Shown here piece after piece: positions 34,604 to 43,175 of a DNA stretch of 64,000 nucleotides. This DNA is from Roseovarius sp. MMSF_3359. Lineage in GTDB: Bacteria; Pseudomonadota; Alphaproteobacteria; Rhodobacterales; Rhodobacteraceae. A model generated the notes under the pieces. The model searched no databases, was not told where the DNA came from, and saw only the letters and a program-made list of their open reading frames with translations. The translations under genes were made by a program, and so were the position numbers. The stretch is from positions 310,001-374,000 of the forward strand of contig NZ_JASHJC010000003.1 in the NCBI RefSeq assembly GCF_030733385.1. Direction: 5' to 3'. Position 1 is the stretch's first letter. Each line of letters opens with the position of its first letter.

Positions 34604-34654
34604 TCGGCGCCGACGGGCTGGTCAACCCGCCCCTTCGCTGCCATAGATTGCCCC

Positions 34655-35527
34655 ATGACCCAGATTATCAATTCCCTCTCCGAGATTTCCGACCGCTACG
34701 AAGCCCTGTTCGTTGATTTATGGGGCTGCGTTCATAACGGCATCACCCCCTTCCCCGACGCGGTTGCGGCCTTACAGGCCTATCGCGCGAAGGGCGGCAA
34801 GGTCGTGCTGGTCACAAACTCCCCAAAGGCGCGCAATCACGTCGAGGCACAGCTTGAACAGGTCGGCGTGGCACGGGACAGTTGGGACACCATCGCCACC
34901 TCCGGTGACAGCGCCCGCGCGGCGATGTTCCGCGGCATGGTCGGCGAAAAGGTCTATTTCATCGGCAAGGACCATGATCGCAAGATATTTGAGCCGATCC
35001 AGATCGTGGAAAACCCCGTCAACGTCCGGCCGGTCCCGCTCGAGGAAGCCGAGGGGATCGTTTGCGCCGGGCCGTTTGACGCGATGGCCGATCCCGAGGT
35101 CATGCGCCCCGAATTCCTCTATGCCAAGCAGAAGGGTCTGAAACTCCTCTGCGCCAACCCCGATATCGTGGTGGATCGCGGCGATCACCGTGAATGGTGC
35201 GCCGGGGCGCTGGCGCGGCTCTATACCGAGATGGGCGGCGAAAGCCTCTACTTCGGGAAACCGCATCCGCCGATCTATGACCTGGCCCGCCGACGCCTGA
35301 CCGCCCTGGGCAAAGTGGTCGATTCGGAGGCGATCCTGGCCATCGGTGACGGCATCCTGACCGACATCGCCGGGGCGATGGGCGAGGATATTGATTCCCT
35401 TTTCATCTCGGGTGGGTTAGCCGCAGCGGAGACGAAAACGTCGCAGCAACCGGATGAAGAAGCCCTAAGGGACTATCTTCAAAAGGAAATATCCTCTCCG
35501 ACCTATACGATCGGCCATCTGCGGTAA
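34655..35527 (+). CDS. HAD-IIA family phosphatase (TIGR01459-like)
   Basis: 290-residue haloacid-dehalogenase-type hydrolase, subfamily IIA. Motif I is EALFVDLWGCVHNGITPF, with Leu-Trp replacing the more common Asp-x-Asp at the second position. Motif II is VVLVTNSPKARNHV, the cap carries CANPDIVVDRG, motif III Lys lies in LYFGKPHPPIY and motif IV is AILAIGDGILTDIAGAMGEDID. The missing second Asp may alter phosphatase chemistry, yet the subgroup is conserved in alphaproteobacteria. The substrate is unknown; relatives act on sugar or nucleotide phosphates. Confidence 0.88.
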   Translation: MTQIINSLSEISDRYEALFVDLWGCVHNGITPFPDAVAALQAYRAKGGKVVLVTNSPKARNHVEAQLEQVGVARDSWDTIATSGDSARAAMFRGMVGEKVYFIGKDHDRKIFEPIQIVENPVNVRPVPLEEAEGIVCAGPFDAMADPEVMRPEFLYAKQKGLKLLCANPDIVVDRGDHREWCAGALARLYTEMGGESLYFGKPHPPIYDLARRRLTALGKVVDSEAILAIGDGILTDIAGAMGEDIDSLFISGGLAAAETKTSQQPDEEALRDYLQKEISSPTYTIGHLR

Positions 35528-35539
35528 GCAAAAAAACAC

Positions 35540-35609
35540 TTGATTTTCTGCACCTGCAAAGTAATAAAGTTCCAACTTTCGGCGCGCAACGGATTGAAAA
35601 TTACGCGCC
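35540..35609 (+). promoter_or_regulatory. Promoter-like and inverted-repeat elements upstream of the MaoC gene
   Basis: TTGATT (35540-35545) and TAATAA (35562-35567) make a plausible -35/-10 pair with 16-bp spacing. AAAGTTCCAACTTT (35566-35579) is a perfect palindrome with a 2-nt centre overlapping the expected start point. A 7-bp inverted repeat CGGCGCG/CGCGCCG (35580-35586 with 35604-35610) follows in the leader, about 10 nt before the ribosome site at 35620. Roles are inferred. Confidence 0.4.
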
Positions 35610-35629
35610 GCACCTGATTGGAGGGTCGA

Positions 35630-36073
35630 ATGTTGGACAATATGCCCCGCGGTACCATCACCATCGAAGAGATCGAGATGGGCATGACGCGCAGCTTGCA
35701 GAAGGTTGTCACCGACAAGGACATCGAGATGTTTGCCGAGGTCTCGACCGACCATAACCCCGTCCACATGGATGACGATTATGCCCGCGACACGATTTTC
35801 GAGGGCCGGATTGCCCACGGGATGCTGACCGCCGGGCTGATTTCGGCGGTGATCGGTGAACAGCTTCCCGGTCACGGCACGGTCTATATGGGCCAGACGC
35901 TCAAGTTCCTGGCCCCCGTGCGCCCCGGCGACATGGTCCAGGCGGAGGTCGAGGTGGTCGGGATCGACTATGCCAAGCGCCGGGTACAGCTTGATTGCCG
36001 GTGCCTTGTGAACGGCAAGAAGGTCCTGATCGGTGAGGCGACCGTGCTGGCACCAACCGGCAAATTCGACTGA
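35630..36073 (+). CDS. MaoC-family (R)-specific enoyl hydratase-like protein
   Basis: 147 residues from ATG 35630, with GGAGGG just upstream; the in-frame TTG at 35618 overlaps that ribosome site and is rejected. Hot-dog fold hydratase motif: FAEVSTDHNPVHMDDDYARDTIFEGRIAHGMLTAGLIS, with the catalytic Asp and His, and FLAPVRPGDMVQAEVEVV later. Such enzymes hydrate 2-enoyl-CoA, linking beta-oxidation to polyhydroxyalkanoate or other pathways. It stands alone; nothing next to it names the acyl-CoA used. Confidence 0.9.
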   Translation: MLDNMPRGTITIEEIEMGMTRSLQKVVTDKDIEMFAEVSTDHNPVHMDDDYARDTIFEGRIAHGMLTAGLISAVIGEQLPGHGTVYMGQTLKFLAPVRPGDMVQAEVEVVGIDYAKRRVQLDCRCLVNGKKVLIGEATVLAPTGKFD

Positions 36074-36169
36074 CGGAACCAACCCGGGACGCCTGTACCG
36101 CGACCCTTTGAACGATCTGCACGATTTCTTGCATCTTGAGGCATTAATCGTACAGGCTTGCCGCTTTAT

Positions 36170-36200
36170 CTGTTTGTCACCACTTCAGACAAACAGGAGG
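36170..36200 (+). promoter_or_regulatory. Perfect hairpin abutting the ribosome site of a membrane-protein gene
   Basis: CTGTTTGTC (36170-36178) and GACAAACAG (36188-36196) form a perfect 9-bp inverted repeat around a 9-nt loop. The right arm runs straight into the AGGAGG ribosome site (36195-36200), 6 nt before ATG 36206. As RNA it could mask part of that site; as DNA it could be an operator. Confidence 0.5.
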
Positions 36201-36205
36201 CTGCC

Positions 36206-36577
36206 ATGCCCGCGAAATTCGTCACCAAGAACATCCACGCCTATCTCGACTATCCCGTCGCCCTTGCCCTGATCGGCCTGCCCTTCCTTCTGGGGCTGGG
36301 GGACAGCAACCCGATGGCCCTCTGGCTGTCGGTTGTCGCCGGCATTGCCGCCTTCGTGTTGACAGTCCTGACCGATCACCATCTCGGCCTCATCCGGATC
36401 GTGCCTTATTCGGTCCACATGGCTGTTGATCTCATCGTCGGTCTGACCTTCCTTGCCGCGCCCTTCCTCTTCGGGTTCAGCGGGCTTGATGCCGCGTTCT
36501 ACTGGCTCAACGGCGCGGCGGTCTGCCTCGTGATCGCCTCGCACAAACCCGACGCTGCGGCCCAGCCGGCTGAGTGA
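36206..36577 (+). CDS. Small four-helix membrane protein
   Basis: 123 residues from ATG 36206 with an AGGAGG ribosome site. Four hydrophobic segments are seen: ALALIGLPFLLGL, ALWLSVVAGIAAFVLTVL, AVDLIVGLTFLAAPFLFG and FYWLNGAAVCLVIAS. The two halves look alike (a PFLLG and PFLFG turn followed by W), recalling SPW-repeat membrane proteins, but the match is loose. No catalytic residues can be seen. Its leader hairpin suggests regulated expression, perhaps under envelope stress, but that is inference. Confidence 0.7.
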   Translation: MPAKFVTKNIHAYLDYPVALALIGLPFLLGLGDSNPMALWLSVVAGIAAFVLTVLTDHHLGLIRIVPYSVHMAVDLIVGLTFLAAPFLFGFSGLDAAFYWLNGAAVCLVIASHKPDAAAQPAE

Positions 36578-36634
36578 ACGCCACAAGCCACTATCGCGCT
36601 TGCACCGGCCCGCATGGGGCGCTACCCCTGCCCC

Positions 36635-37573
36635 ATGCGCATCATTCGAGACTATGACTACCTTGACCCGTCCGACCGCGGCGCCAGCGTGGCGATCGGC
36701 AATTTCGACGGTGTGCATATAGGCCACCGCACCGTGATCGACCTTGCGCGCAAGGCCGCGGCAGAACATGACGCCCCGCTTGGTATCCTGACCTTCGAGC
36801 CGCATCCAAGGGAATATTTCGCCCCCGATGCGCCGCCCTTTCGCCTGATGGGGGCCGATGCCCGCGCGCACCAGTTGGAAAAACTGGGCGTCGAACGGCT
36901 TTATGAATTGAACTTCAACGCCGCGCTGTCGGCCCTTTCGCCCCGCGAATTTGCGCAGAATGTCATCCATGACGGGCTCGGGCTGACCCATGTGGTGGTC
37001 GGTGCCGATTTCTGCTTCGGCAAGGGCCGGGCCGGCAATGCCGCGGATTTACAAACCTTTGGCGCGGAAATGGGCTTTGACGTGACCATCGCGCAATTGC
37101 TCGAAGGCGATCAGGGGCAGGTATCGTCGACCGCGATCCGCACCGCGCTCTCCGAAGGACGCCCGCGCGATGCCGCCGCCATGCTCGGCCACTGGCACCG
37201 GATCGAAGGCCCCGTTGTCGGCGGCGAACAACGCGGCCGCGAATTGGGATATCCGACGACAAACATGTCCATCGAAGGGCTGCACCCGCCCAAATTCGGC
37301 GTCTATGCGGTGCTTGTGGATGTGCTCGACGGCCCCCACGAAGGCCGCTATCGCGGAGCGGCATCGCTTGGCGTCAGACCCATGTTCAACGGCGAGATCC
37401 CCAACCTCGAAACCTTCATTTTCGACTTTTCCGGTGACCTCTATGGCGCGGAACTCTCGGTCGCGTTGGTCGACTACCTCCGTCCCGAAGAGACCTTCGA
37501 CAGCCTTGAGGCTTTCATCGCGCAGATGGATGCCGATTGCGCCCGAGCGCGCGACATCCTGGCCGCCCTATGA
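36635..37573 (+). CDS. ribF: Bifunctional riboflavin kinase / FAD synthetase
   Basis: 312 residues from ATG 36635, which places the first strand of the adenylyltransferase domain correctly; an upstream ATG at 36614 is not family-like. The N-terminal FAD synthetase domain has VAIGNFDGVHIGHRTV, FEPHPREYF and VVGADFCFGKGRAGN, and the SSTAIR motif. The C-terminal kinase domain has GELGYPT-type RELGYPTTNMSIEG and GRYRGAASLGVRPMF. It makes FMN and FAD from riboflavin. The last bases overlap the next gene as ATGA. Confidence 0.96.
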   Translation: MRIIRDYDYLDPSDRGASVAIGNFDGVHIGHRTVIDLARKAAAEHDAPLGILTFEPHPREYFAPDAPPFRLMGADARAHQLEKLGVERLYELNFNAALSALSPREFAQNVIHDGLGLTHVVVGADFCFGKGRAGNAADLQTFGAEMGFDVTIAQLLEGDQGQVSSTAIRTALSEGRPRDAAAMLGHWHRIEGPVVGGEQRGRELGYPTTNMSIEGLHPPKFGVYAVLVDVLDGPHEGRYRGAASLGVRPMFNGEIPNLETFIFDFSGDLYGAELSVALVDYLRPEETFDSLEAFIAQMDADCARARDILAAL

Positions 37574-38040
37574 GCGATCCGATTGATCGCAGCGGCCTGC
37601 GCCCGCGCTATTGGGAGACCGTGCGCCCGGACCGGATGACCCAGAAGGAATGGGAGGCGCTCTGCGATGGTTGCGGCAAATGCTGCATGAACAAGCTCGA
37701 GGACGAGGACACCGCCGAGGTCGCGCTGACCTGCGTCGCCTGCAGGCTGTTCGACGATGCCACCTGCCGCTGCACGCAGTACGATATCCGCCATCAATTC
37801 GTACCGGAATGCGTCGTGCTCAGCCCCCAGAACATGGATCAGAACCTTTACTGGATCCCGGAAACCTGCGCCTACAAGCTGATCTGGACGGGCAAACCGC
37901 TCTTTGACTGGCACCCGCTGATCTCGGGCGATCCACAGACGGTGCATGACGCGAATGTCTCGATGCAGAACCGCACGGTCGCCGAGTTCGAGATCGACGA
38001 GGACGATTGGGAAGATCACATTATCGAGGAGCCTGTTTAG
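37570..38040 (+). CDS. UPF0260 (YcgN-like) cysteine-rich protein
   Basis: 156 residues starting at ATG 37570 inside the ATGA overlap with ribF. The N-terminal CDGCGKCCMNKLED cluster and the later CVACRLFDDATCRCTQY and PETCAYKL cysteines match the UPF0260/YkgJ Fe-S or zinc-binding family. The function is unresolved. Translational coupling to ribF and a tail-to-head junction with the threonine aldolase gene directly after its stop suggest a three-gene transcript. Confidence 0.92.
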   Translation: MSDPIDRSGLRPRYWETVRPDRMTQKEWEALCDGCGKCCMNKLEDEDTAEVALTCVACRLFDDATCRCTQYDIRHQFVPECVVLSPQNMDQNLYWIPETCAYKLIWTGKPLFDWHPLISGDPQTVHDANVSMQNRTVAEFEIDEDDWEDHIIEEPV

Positions 38041-39084
38041 ATGTTCTTTGCCTCCGACAATTGCGGACCGGCCCATCCCGCCGTGATGCAGGCCGTCAGC
38101 GACGCCAATACCGGCTACCACCCGTCCTACGGCGATGATGCGGTCATGGCGGAGGTGCGTAGTCTCATTCGCAACCAGTTCGAGGCGCCCGAAGCCGCGG
38201 TTTACCTGGTGGCAACGGGAACGGCGGCGAATGCGCTGGCCCTGTCGGTTTTGGCGCAGCCGTGGCAGACGATCTTCTGCACGCCGCTCTCGCATATCCA
38301 GCGGGACGAATGCCACGCGCCCGAATTCTTCACCGGTGGCGCGAAACTGAGCCTTGTGGGCGAGGCCGACAAGATGACGCCCGATCAACTGGCCGCCGGG
38401 ATCGAGGATTGGGTCTATGGCGATGTGCATGTCTCGCAACGCGGGCCGGTGGCGCTCACGCAGGTGACCGAGATGGGGCATGTCTATTCCCTGAACGAGT
38501 TGAACGCATTGACGAGCCTCGCCAAGACCTACCGCCTGCCGGTCTATCTGGATGGCGCACGGTTTTCGAATGCCATCGCCGCGCTTGGCTGCACCCCGGC
38601 CGAAATGACCTGGCGCGCGGGCATCGACGCGCTTAGCTTCGGCGGCACGAAAAACGGCTGCATGGGGGTCGAGGCGGTGATCTTCTTTGATCCGAAACAT
38701 GCCTGGGAGTTCGAGTTGCGGCGCAAACGGGCCGCGCATCTCTTTTCCAAACACCGTTACCTCTCGGCGCAGATGCTGGGCTATCTCAAAGACAACCTCT
38801 GGCGCGAAACGGCGGCCCACGCCAACGCCGCAGCGGCGCGGTTGACCGCCGGTTTGCGCGAGGTGCCGGGCGCCACCCTCCTGAACGATCCGCAGGCCAA
38901 CATGATCTTTGCCACTCTGCCCCGTGCCGTGCATCAGCGCCTGCATGACGCGGGCGCGGTCTATGGGCTTCACGGCACGCTCAAAGGGGACGATCCCCAA
39001 GAGGCGATCTCAATGCGGCTCGTCTGCGACTGGTCGATCACCGATGAATTGATCGACCGGTTCATCGACATCGCCAAGGTGTAA
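38041..39084 (+). CDS. ltaE: Low-specificity L-threonine aldolase family protein
   Basis: 347-residue fold-type I PLP enzyme of the beta-eliminating lyase/threonine aldolase family. It starts directly after the UPF0260 stop with MFFASDNCGPAHPAVMQAV. The PLP lysine is in SFGGTKNGCMGVEAVIFF, and LPVYLDGARFSNAIAALG fits the cofactor aspartate. It cleaves L-threonine or L-allo-threonine to glycine and acetaldehyde. Some relatives act on phenylserine or 3-hydroxyaspartate, so the substrate is likely but not certain. Confidence 0.88.
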   Translation: MFFASDNCGPAHPAVMQAVSDANTGYHPSYGDDAVMAEVRSLIRNQFEAPEAAVYLVATGTAANALALSVLAQPWQTIFCTPLSHIQRDECHAPEFFTGGAKLSLVGEADKMTPDQLAAGIEDWVYGDVHVSQRGPVALTQVTEMGHVYSLNELNALTSLAKTYRLPVYLDGARFSNAIAALGCTPAEMTWRAGIDALSFGGTKNGCMGVEAVIFFDPKHAWEFELRRKRAAHLFSKHRYLSAQMLGYLKDNLWRETAAHANAAAARLTAGLREVPGATLLNDPQANMIFATLPRAVHQRLHDAGAVYGLHGTLKGDDPQEAISMRLVCDWSITDELIDRFIDIAKV

Positions 39085-39129
39085 AGAGGCACCGACCAAC
39101 ACATCGGGCGGGCAGACGCGGAAAATGCC

Positions 39130-39944
39130 TTAATCCACAGTCATCGGGTGCAGACGCAGGAATTGCAAAATCTCCGCACCGACGGCCCCGGCATGGGTAA
39201 GCGGCGCCATATGCCCCGCGCCCGCGATAATCGCGCGGGTCGCATCGGCAAGGCGCCATTCCAATCCCTGACAAATCGCACTGATGATCGGCGGGGACGC
39301 GGTGCCTTCTACAAGGAGCACCGGCATCGAGACGCGCGACAGCCGTTCGGGATCAAGCATGTTCGCGGCATCATCAATGATTGCCGGGGCAGTTGCAGCA
39401 ATCAGGGGCATCTGTGCGGCGAGCCGCCTTTGTTGTGCCGCGCCCTTCGCCGCATAGGAGATGCCACCGCCCCAGATATCCGTGAAAGCACGGGCGGCCT
39501 CGGCGTGATCTCCGCGGCGCATGGCGGCGTCGAACCCTTCCGTGCGCCGGGCATGGGCCTCGGACGCGTCAGGTTGATCTGCGTTCGCCACCGCGAAGAA
39601 GACCGGCTCGATCAGGGTCAGGCTGCGCACAAGCTCCGGCCGCTCCACCGCAAGGCGACCGTCGCCCCGAAGGAATGACCGATCACATCCGCAGGACCAT
39701 CGAGGAAACCTGCGGCGATCTCGGCGGTGACGCCCTGGATTTCACCACGCGCGTCCCACTCATCGCTGCGCCCATGGCCGGGCATGTCGAAAGCCGTCAT
39801 AGTCAGCGCGCCGGACAGCACCCGCGCCAAACCGCCCCATGCCTCGCAAGACGCAAGCGAGCAGTGGATCATCAGCGCCTCGCGCGGTCCCTGGCCATAT
39901 GTTGTCCAATAGGTCCCAAACCCCGCCCGGGGCGCCTTGGGCAT
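39130..39944 (-). pseudogene. Alpha/beta hydrolase split by a frameshift
   Basis: Two frames together make one hydrolase. The first starts at ATG 39944 (MPKAPRAGFGTYWTTYGQGPREALMIHCSLAS...) and reaches the nucleophile elbow GHSFGATVALR. The remainder, from AVERPELVRSLTLIEPVFF to the C-terminus with the catalytic His in AGAGHMAPLTHAG, is in another frame that ends at 39130. The break lies near 39648-39657. All triad residues survive across the two frames. This is either a recent inactivating indel or a sequencing error. Confidence 0.75.
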
Positions 39945-39948
39945 AAGG

Positions 39949-40572
39949 TTACAAATCCCCGGCCAGATGCGCGTCGAGGTCGTCAAGCCGGTCCTGCCCC
40001 CAGAAGAGCTGACCGGTATCGACCACGTAGAACGGCGCCCCGAAGACGCCCGCATTGACCGCATCCTCCAGGTTGGCGGCATAGGTTTCAGCCCCGGCAA
40101 GAAGGCCGCTATCGGCAAGGCCCGCGTCAAATCCCGCCGCGTCTAGACACGCCCGGATCACCGCATCATCGGCAATGTCACGGTCCTCGGCCCAAAGCGC
40201 ACGCAGCACGGAATGCGCAAGCTGCCCGACATCCCCGCCCCCGGCACTCTGCGCCGCGATGATGGCATAGGAGGACGGCGCGGGATTGGGCGGCCAGAAG
40301 GCCGGCTTCACATTGATCGGCATGTTCAGCCGTTTCGCCTGCCGCGCCATGTCCTGCGCCCGGTAGGCCTGCCGATTGGCGTGCCGTTCGGCCAGCGGTT
40401 GCCCGCCCGTCCGGGCAAAAAGCGCCATGATGTCGAGCGGTTTGTAGGTGACCGTCGCCCCATGCCGCGCAGCAATCTCTTCGAGCCGCGTGCCTGCCAT
40501 GTAGGCAGAGGGTGACAGAGTCGAAAAATAATAGTCGATATGTGCCAAATTTCCCGTCTCCGCCCTTTGCAT
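39949..40572 (-). CDS. 2-hydroxychromene-2-carboxylate isomerase / DsbA-family protein
   Basis: 207 residues from ATG 40572; an internal TTG seven codons later is an alternative start. The thioredoxin-fold kappa-GST family is recognisable from [64 protein letters not shown], and the C-terminal [27 protein letters not shown]. An active-site Ser replaces Cys, as in the isomerases. Known members isomerise hydroxychromene carboxylate in naphthalene breakdown with glutathione, but no naphthalene genes are near. It abuts the frameshifted hydrolase by 4 bp. Confidence 0.88.
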   Translation of the reverse strand: MQRAETGNLAHIDYYFSTLSPSAYMAGTRLEEIAARHGATVTYKPLDIMALFARTGGQPLAERHANRQAYRAQDMARQAKRLNMPINVKPAFWPPNPAPSSYAIIAAQSAGGGDVGQLAHSVLRALWAEDRDIADDAVIRACLDAAGFDAGLADSGLLAGAETYAANLEDAVNAGVFGAPFYVVDTGQLFWGQDRLDDLDAHLAGDL

Positions 40573-40653
40573 AGCTTTGCCAGACAGTATGCGCATGTTA
40601 AGCGGAGTCAACGTCATGATTCTGTCATCAAGACCACCTTGGGGAAGCCAAAC

Positions 40654-41673
40654 ATGCCAGCCAGACCAGAGCCGAAACTCATCTCGGGCAATGCTAACAT
40701 GCCGCTTGCGACTGCCATCGCGCGGCGGATGTCGATGCACCGGGGCTCCACCGTGGGCCTTTGCGACACGCGGGTTGAGCGGTTCAACGACGGCGAGATA
40801 TTTGTCGAGGTCTACGAGAACGTGCGTGGCGAGGATATGTTCATCATCCAGCCGACCTCGAACCCGGCCAATGACAACCTGATGGAGCTTCTGATCATGG
40901 CCGATGCGCTCCGGCGCTCCTCGGCGCAGCGCATCACCGCGGTGATCCCCTATTTCGGTTATGCGCGGCAGGACCGCCGCTCCCGTGCGCGGACGCCGAT
41001 CTCGGCCAAACTGGTGGCCAACATGCTGGTTGGCGCGGGGATCGAGCGGGTGCTGACCATGGATCTGCACGCGACGCAGATCCAGGGTTTCTTCGACATT
41101 CCCGTCGATAACCTCTACGCCTCACCGGTTTTTGCCCTCGACATCATGAAGGAATTCAAGGGCAAGATGGGCGATATCATGATCGTCTCGCCCGATGTGG
41201 GCGGTGTGGGTCGCGCGCGCGAGTTGGCCAAACGGATCAACGCGCCGCTCGCCATCGTCGACAAGCGCCGCGAAAAGCCCGGCGAAGTGGCCGAGATGAC
41301 CGTCATCGGCGACGTCAAGGGCAAGAAATGCCTGATCGTCGACGATATTGTCGACACGGCCGGCACGCTCTGCAAGGCTGCCGAGGTGCTGATGGATAAC
41401 GGCGCTGCCGAGGTACATTCCTACATCACCCACGGCGTCATGTCCGGCCCCGCCGTGGACCGCGTGACCAAATCGGTGATGAAATCGCTGGTCCTGACCG
41501 ACACGATCGCCGCACGCGACGCCGTGGCCGCAGCCAAGAACATCCGCATCGTGCCGACGGCACCGGTCTTTGCCCAGGCAATCCTCAATATCTGGAACGG
41601 GACGTCGGTATCATCGCTTTTCGACACCGAAACACTCGGCCCGATCTACGAAGGTTTGTACGCGGCGGAGTGA
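40654..41673 (+). CDS. prs: Ribose-phosphate pyrophosphokinase
   Basis: 339 residues from ATG 40654, which begins the family sequence [19 protein letters not shown]; in-frame sequence upstream is not conserved. It converts ribose 5-phosphate and ATP to PRPP for nucleotide, histidine and tryptophan synthesis. Seen are [79 protein letters not shown] and the PRPP loop [13 protein letters not shown]. The chain is near full family length. Confidence 0.97.
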   Translation: MPARPEPKLISGNANMPLATAIARRMSMHRGSTVGLCDTRVERFNDGEIFVEVYENVRGEDMFIIQPTSNPANDNLMELLIMADALRRSSAQRITAVIPYFGYARQDRRSRARTPISAKLVANMLVGAGIERVLTMDLHATQIQGFFDIPVDNLYASPVFALDIMKEFKGKMGDIMIVSPDVGGVGRARELAKRINAPLAIVDKRREKPGEVAEMTVIGDVKGKKCLIVDDIVDTAGTLCKAAEVLMDNGAAEVHSYITHGVMSGPAVDRVTKSVMKSLVLTDTIAARDAVAAAKNIRIVPTAPVFAQAILNIWNGTSVSSLFDTETLGPIYEGLYAAE

Positions 41674-41740
41674 CCTCGACCCGCACGGCAAGGCGTCTTG
41701 CGTTGGCTGCGGCCCAAAAGTTTTGTCGACGGCCTCGGCT

Positions 41741-42184
41741 TCAACGTGTGCGCTTGATTTTCCCTGTCATTTTCAAGCCATCGCGAATGTTCATACCCAT
41801 CATGGTCAGGTTCGCTGCACCGGCGACAAGTTCGACCGCCTGGACGGTGTAGAACACCGCATCAAACTCACCCGCGGCTGCTTTGCCCGCCAGGAACCAG
41901 GCGGCAGGTACCAGGATCAGCAAGCCGTTCACCGCGATGATCGGCATGCGTTTTTTCTTGGCTCTCGTCAGCGCATCCTTGCGCCTCCGACCCATTGCCA
42001 TGCCCGATCCACCAACGATCGCCATGGCGGGGATCAGGATGAACATGCCCTTCAAGATCAATGCTTTGACCGCGGCAATTGTCTCGTGACTAGCAAACAG
42101 CTCGGTGATGGCCGTGGATGTCCAGAAGAGAAAGATCATCAGGAAGCCGATGCCGCCTGCGATTGCGTGAATGCGTTTTTTCAT
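41741..42184 (-). CDS. Small membrane protein of unknown function
   Basis: 147 residues from ATG 42184 (MKKRIHAIAGGIGF). Four membrane segments can be seen: IAGGIGFLMIFLFWTSTAITEL, LILKGMFILIPAMAIVGGSG, MPIIAVNGLLILVPAAWFLAG and a last one around AVELVAGAANLTMMGMN. A basic cytoplasmic loop (GRRRKDALTRAKKKR) separates the second and third. It sits 38 bp downstream of the monooxygenase-domain gene, in the same direction, so both are probably controlled by the MarR-type regulator. No family recognised. Confidence 0.78.
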   Translation of the reverse strand: MKKRIHAIAGGIGFLMIFLFWTSTAITELFASHETIAAVKALILKGMFILIPAMAIVGGSGMAMGRRRKDALTRAKKKRMPIIAVNGLLILVPAAWFLAGKAAAGEFDAVFYTVQAVELVAGAANLTMMGMNIRDGLKMTGKIKRTR

Positions 42185-42222
42185 CGCTCTGTCCTCCAGT
42201 GCCGTATTTGCGGAGAGATGCC

Positions 42223-42591
42223 TCAAGCCGTGCAGCAGTTCGAGACGGCAATCTTCTCGAAAAGATGCGGTGCGGTGACGGCGCTGGATGGGTAGTGGCT
42301 CAGCGCCTTTTCAAACGCCGGGTTGGAAAACGCCGCGCGGAAATCGGCGACCGTATCCCAGATGGCGTAGTTCAGGTACATGCCACCATCGCCGATGGCC
42401 TTGTGCATCTGCGTGCTGATGTAACCCGGCTGTTTCTTCATCCAGAGCGCGTCTTCTTTCCACGCCGCGATCAGGGCGTCGTGATCCGCGGGATCAATCG
42501 TGAAAAGGTTGACCAGGACAACCGGGCCAGCGTCGATGCCCAGTTGCTGCTCTATTGGAAAGTCTGGATCGAGGGGCTTGAAGTTGACCAT
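42223..42591 (-). CDS. Antibiotic biosynthesis monooxygenase-domain protein
   Basis: 122-residue dimeric alpha/beta-barrel protein of the ABM type. The core VVLVNLFTIDPADHDALIAAWKEDALWMKKQPGYISTQMHKAI with NYAIWDTVADFRAAFSNPAFEKAL matches the family. Members oxidise polyketides, quinones or haem without a cofactor, or detoxify aldehydes. It ends with a CC motif (SNCCTA), which is unusual for the family and may be redox-active. It is divergent from a marR-type gene with a strong palindrome between them. Confidence 0.85.
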   Translation of the reverse strand: MVNFKPLDPDFPIEQQLGIDAGPVVLVNLFTIDPADHDALIAAWKEDALWMKKQPGYISTQMHKAIGDGGMYLNYAIWDTVADFRAAFSNPAFEKALSHYPSSAVTAPHLFEKIAVSNCCTA

Positions 42592-42630
42592 CTGTCTTAC
42601 TCCGTGAGTGGTGATTTAATTTGGTGTCAT

Positions 42631-42675
42631 GTTGTCAATTTCATCTCACTAACTAATTTGACAACACGTTGTCAA
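42631..42675. promoter_or_regulatory. MarR-type operator palindrome
   Basis: TTGACAACACGTTGTCAA (42658-42675) is a palindrome with perfect 8-bp arms and a 2-nt centre. A further half-site GTTGTCAA lies at 42631-42638, 19 nt before it. TTGACA at 42658-42663 also reads as a -35 box for the marR-type gene (17 bp to TAAACC). Binding here would block that promoter, giving autorepression, and would also cover the divergent gene. Confidence 0.65.
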
Positions 42676-42692
42676 TACCGTAAACCATCGAC

Positions 42693-43175
42693 ATGAAAAA
42701 TGAGCATTGGACAAAGTCCGGGGAGGCGGTGACAGCGTTGATACTGGACGTTTTCCGCCTGAATGGTCGTTTGCAACTTGCCGGTGACCGGCTGGTCGCT
42801 GATCTCGGGTTGACCAGCGCGCGCTGGCAAGTCCTTGGCGCCATCGCCTATGCAGCCCATCCGGAATCTGTTGCCTGGCATGCCCGCACGATGGGTGTTC
42901 ATCGCCAGGGGGTTCAACGCATTGTCAACGAGATGGAAAAGGAAGGAATCGTCGAATTCCAACCGAACCCGCATCACAAAAGAGCCCATCTCGTGGTGCT
43001 CACATCAAAGGGTCAGGAGCTCTTCGAAGCCGCAATCGCTTTGCAGGTTCCTTGGGTGAACGATCTCTCGGAAGGGCTGTCACCAGATGACATCGCAATC
43101 ACCCAAGACGTTATCGCCCTTTTGAAAAACCGCCTCGAGGCCGCGTCGAATTCCCAAAAGGATGGCGCGCGCTAA
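42693..43175 (+). CDS. MarR-family transcriptional regulator
   Basis: 160-residue winged-helix regulator. The winged helix is visible in LVADLGLTSARWQVLGAIAYAAHPESVAWHARTMGVHRQGVQRIVNEMEKEGIVEFQPNPHHKRAHLVVLTSKGQELFEAA. It lies across a 101-bp gap from the divergent ABM/membrane-protein pair, and the gap holds a clear palindrome. MarR proteins release DNA when bound by phenolic or quinone-like compounds, which fits a monooxygenase target. No cysteine is apparent for a thiol switch. Confidence 0.9.
   Translation: MKNEHWTKSGEAVTALILDVFRLNGRLQLAGDRLVADLGLTSARWQVLGAIAYAAHPESVAWHARTMGVHRQGVQRIVNEMEKEGIVEFQPNPHHKRAHLVVLTSKGQELFEAAIALQVPWVNDLSEGLSPDDIAITQDVIALLKNRLEAASNSQKDGAR

Noticed and set aside
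37474..39000. 508-codon leftward open frame opposite UPF0260 and threonine aldolase
   Set aside because: The plus strand carries two well-recognised proteins with coupled starts; the antisense product matches nothing and has no start signal.
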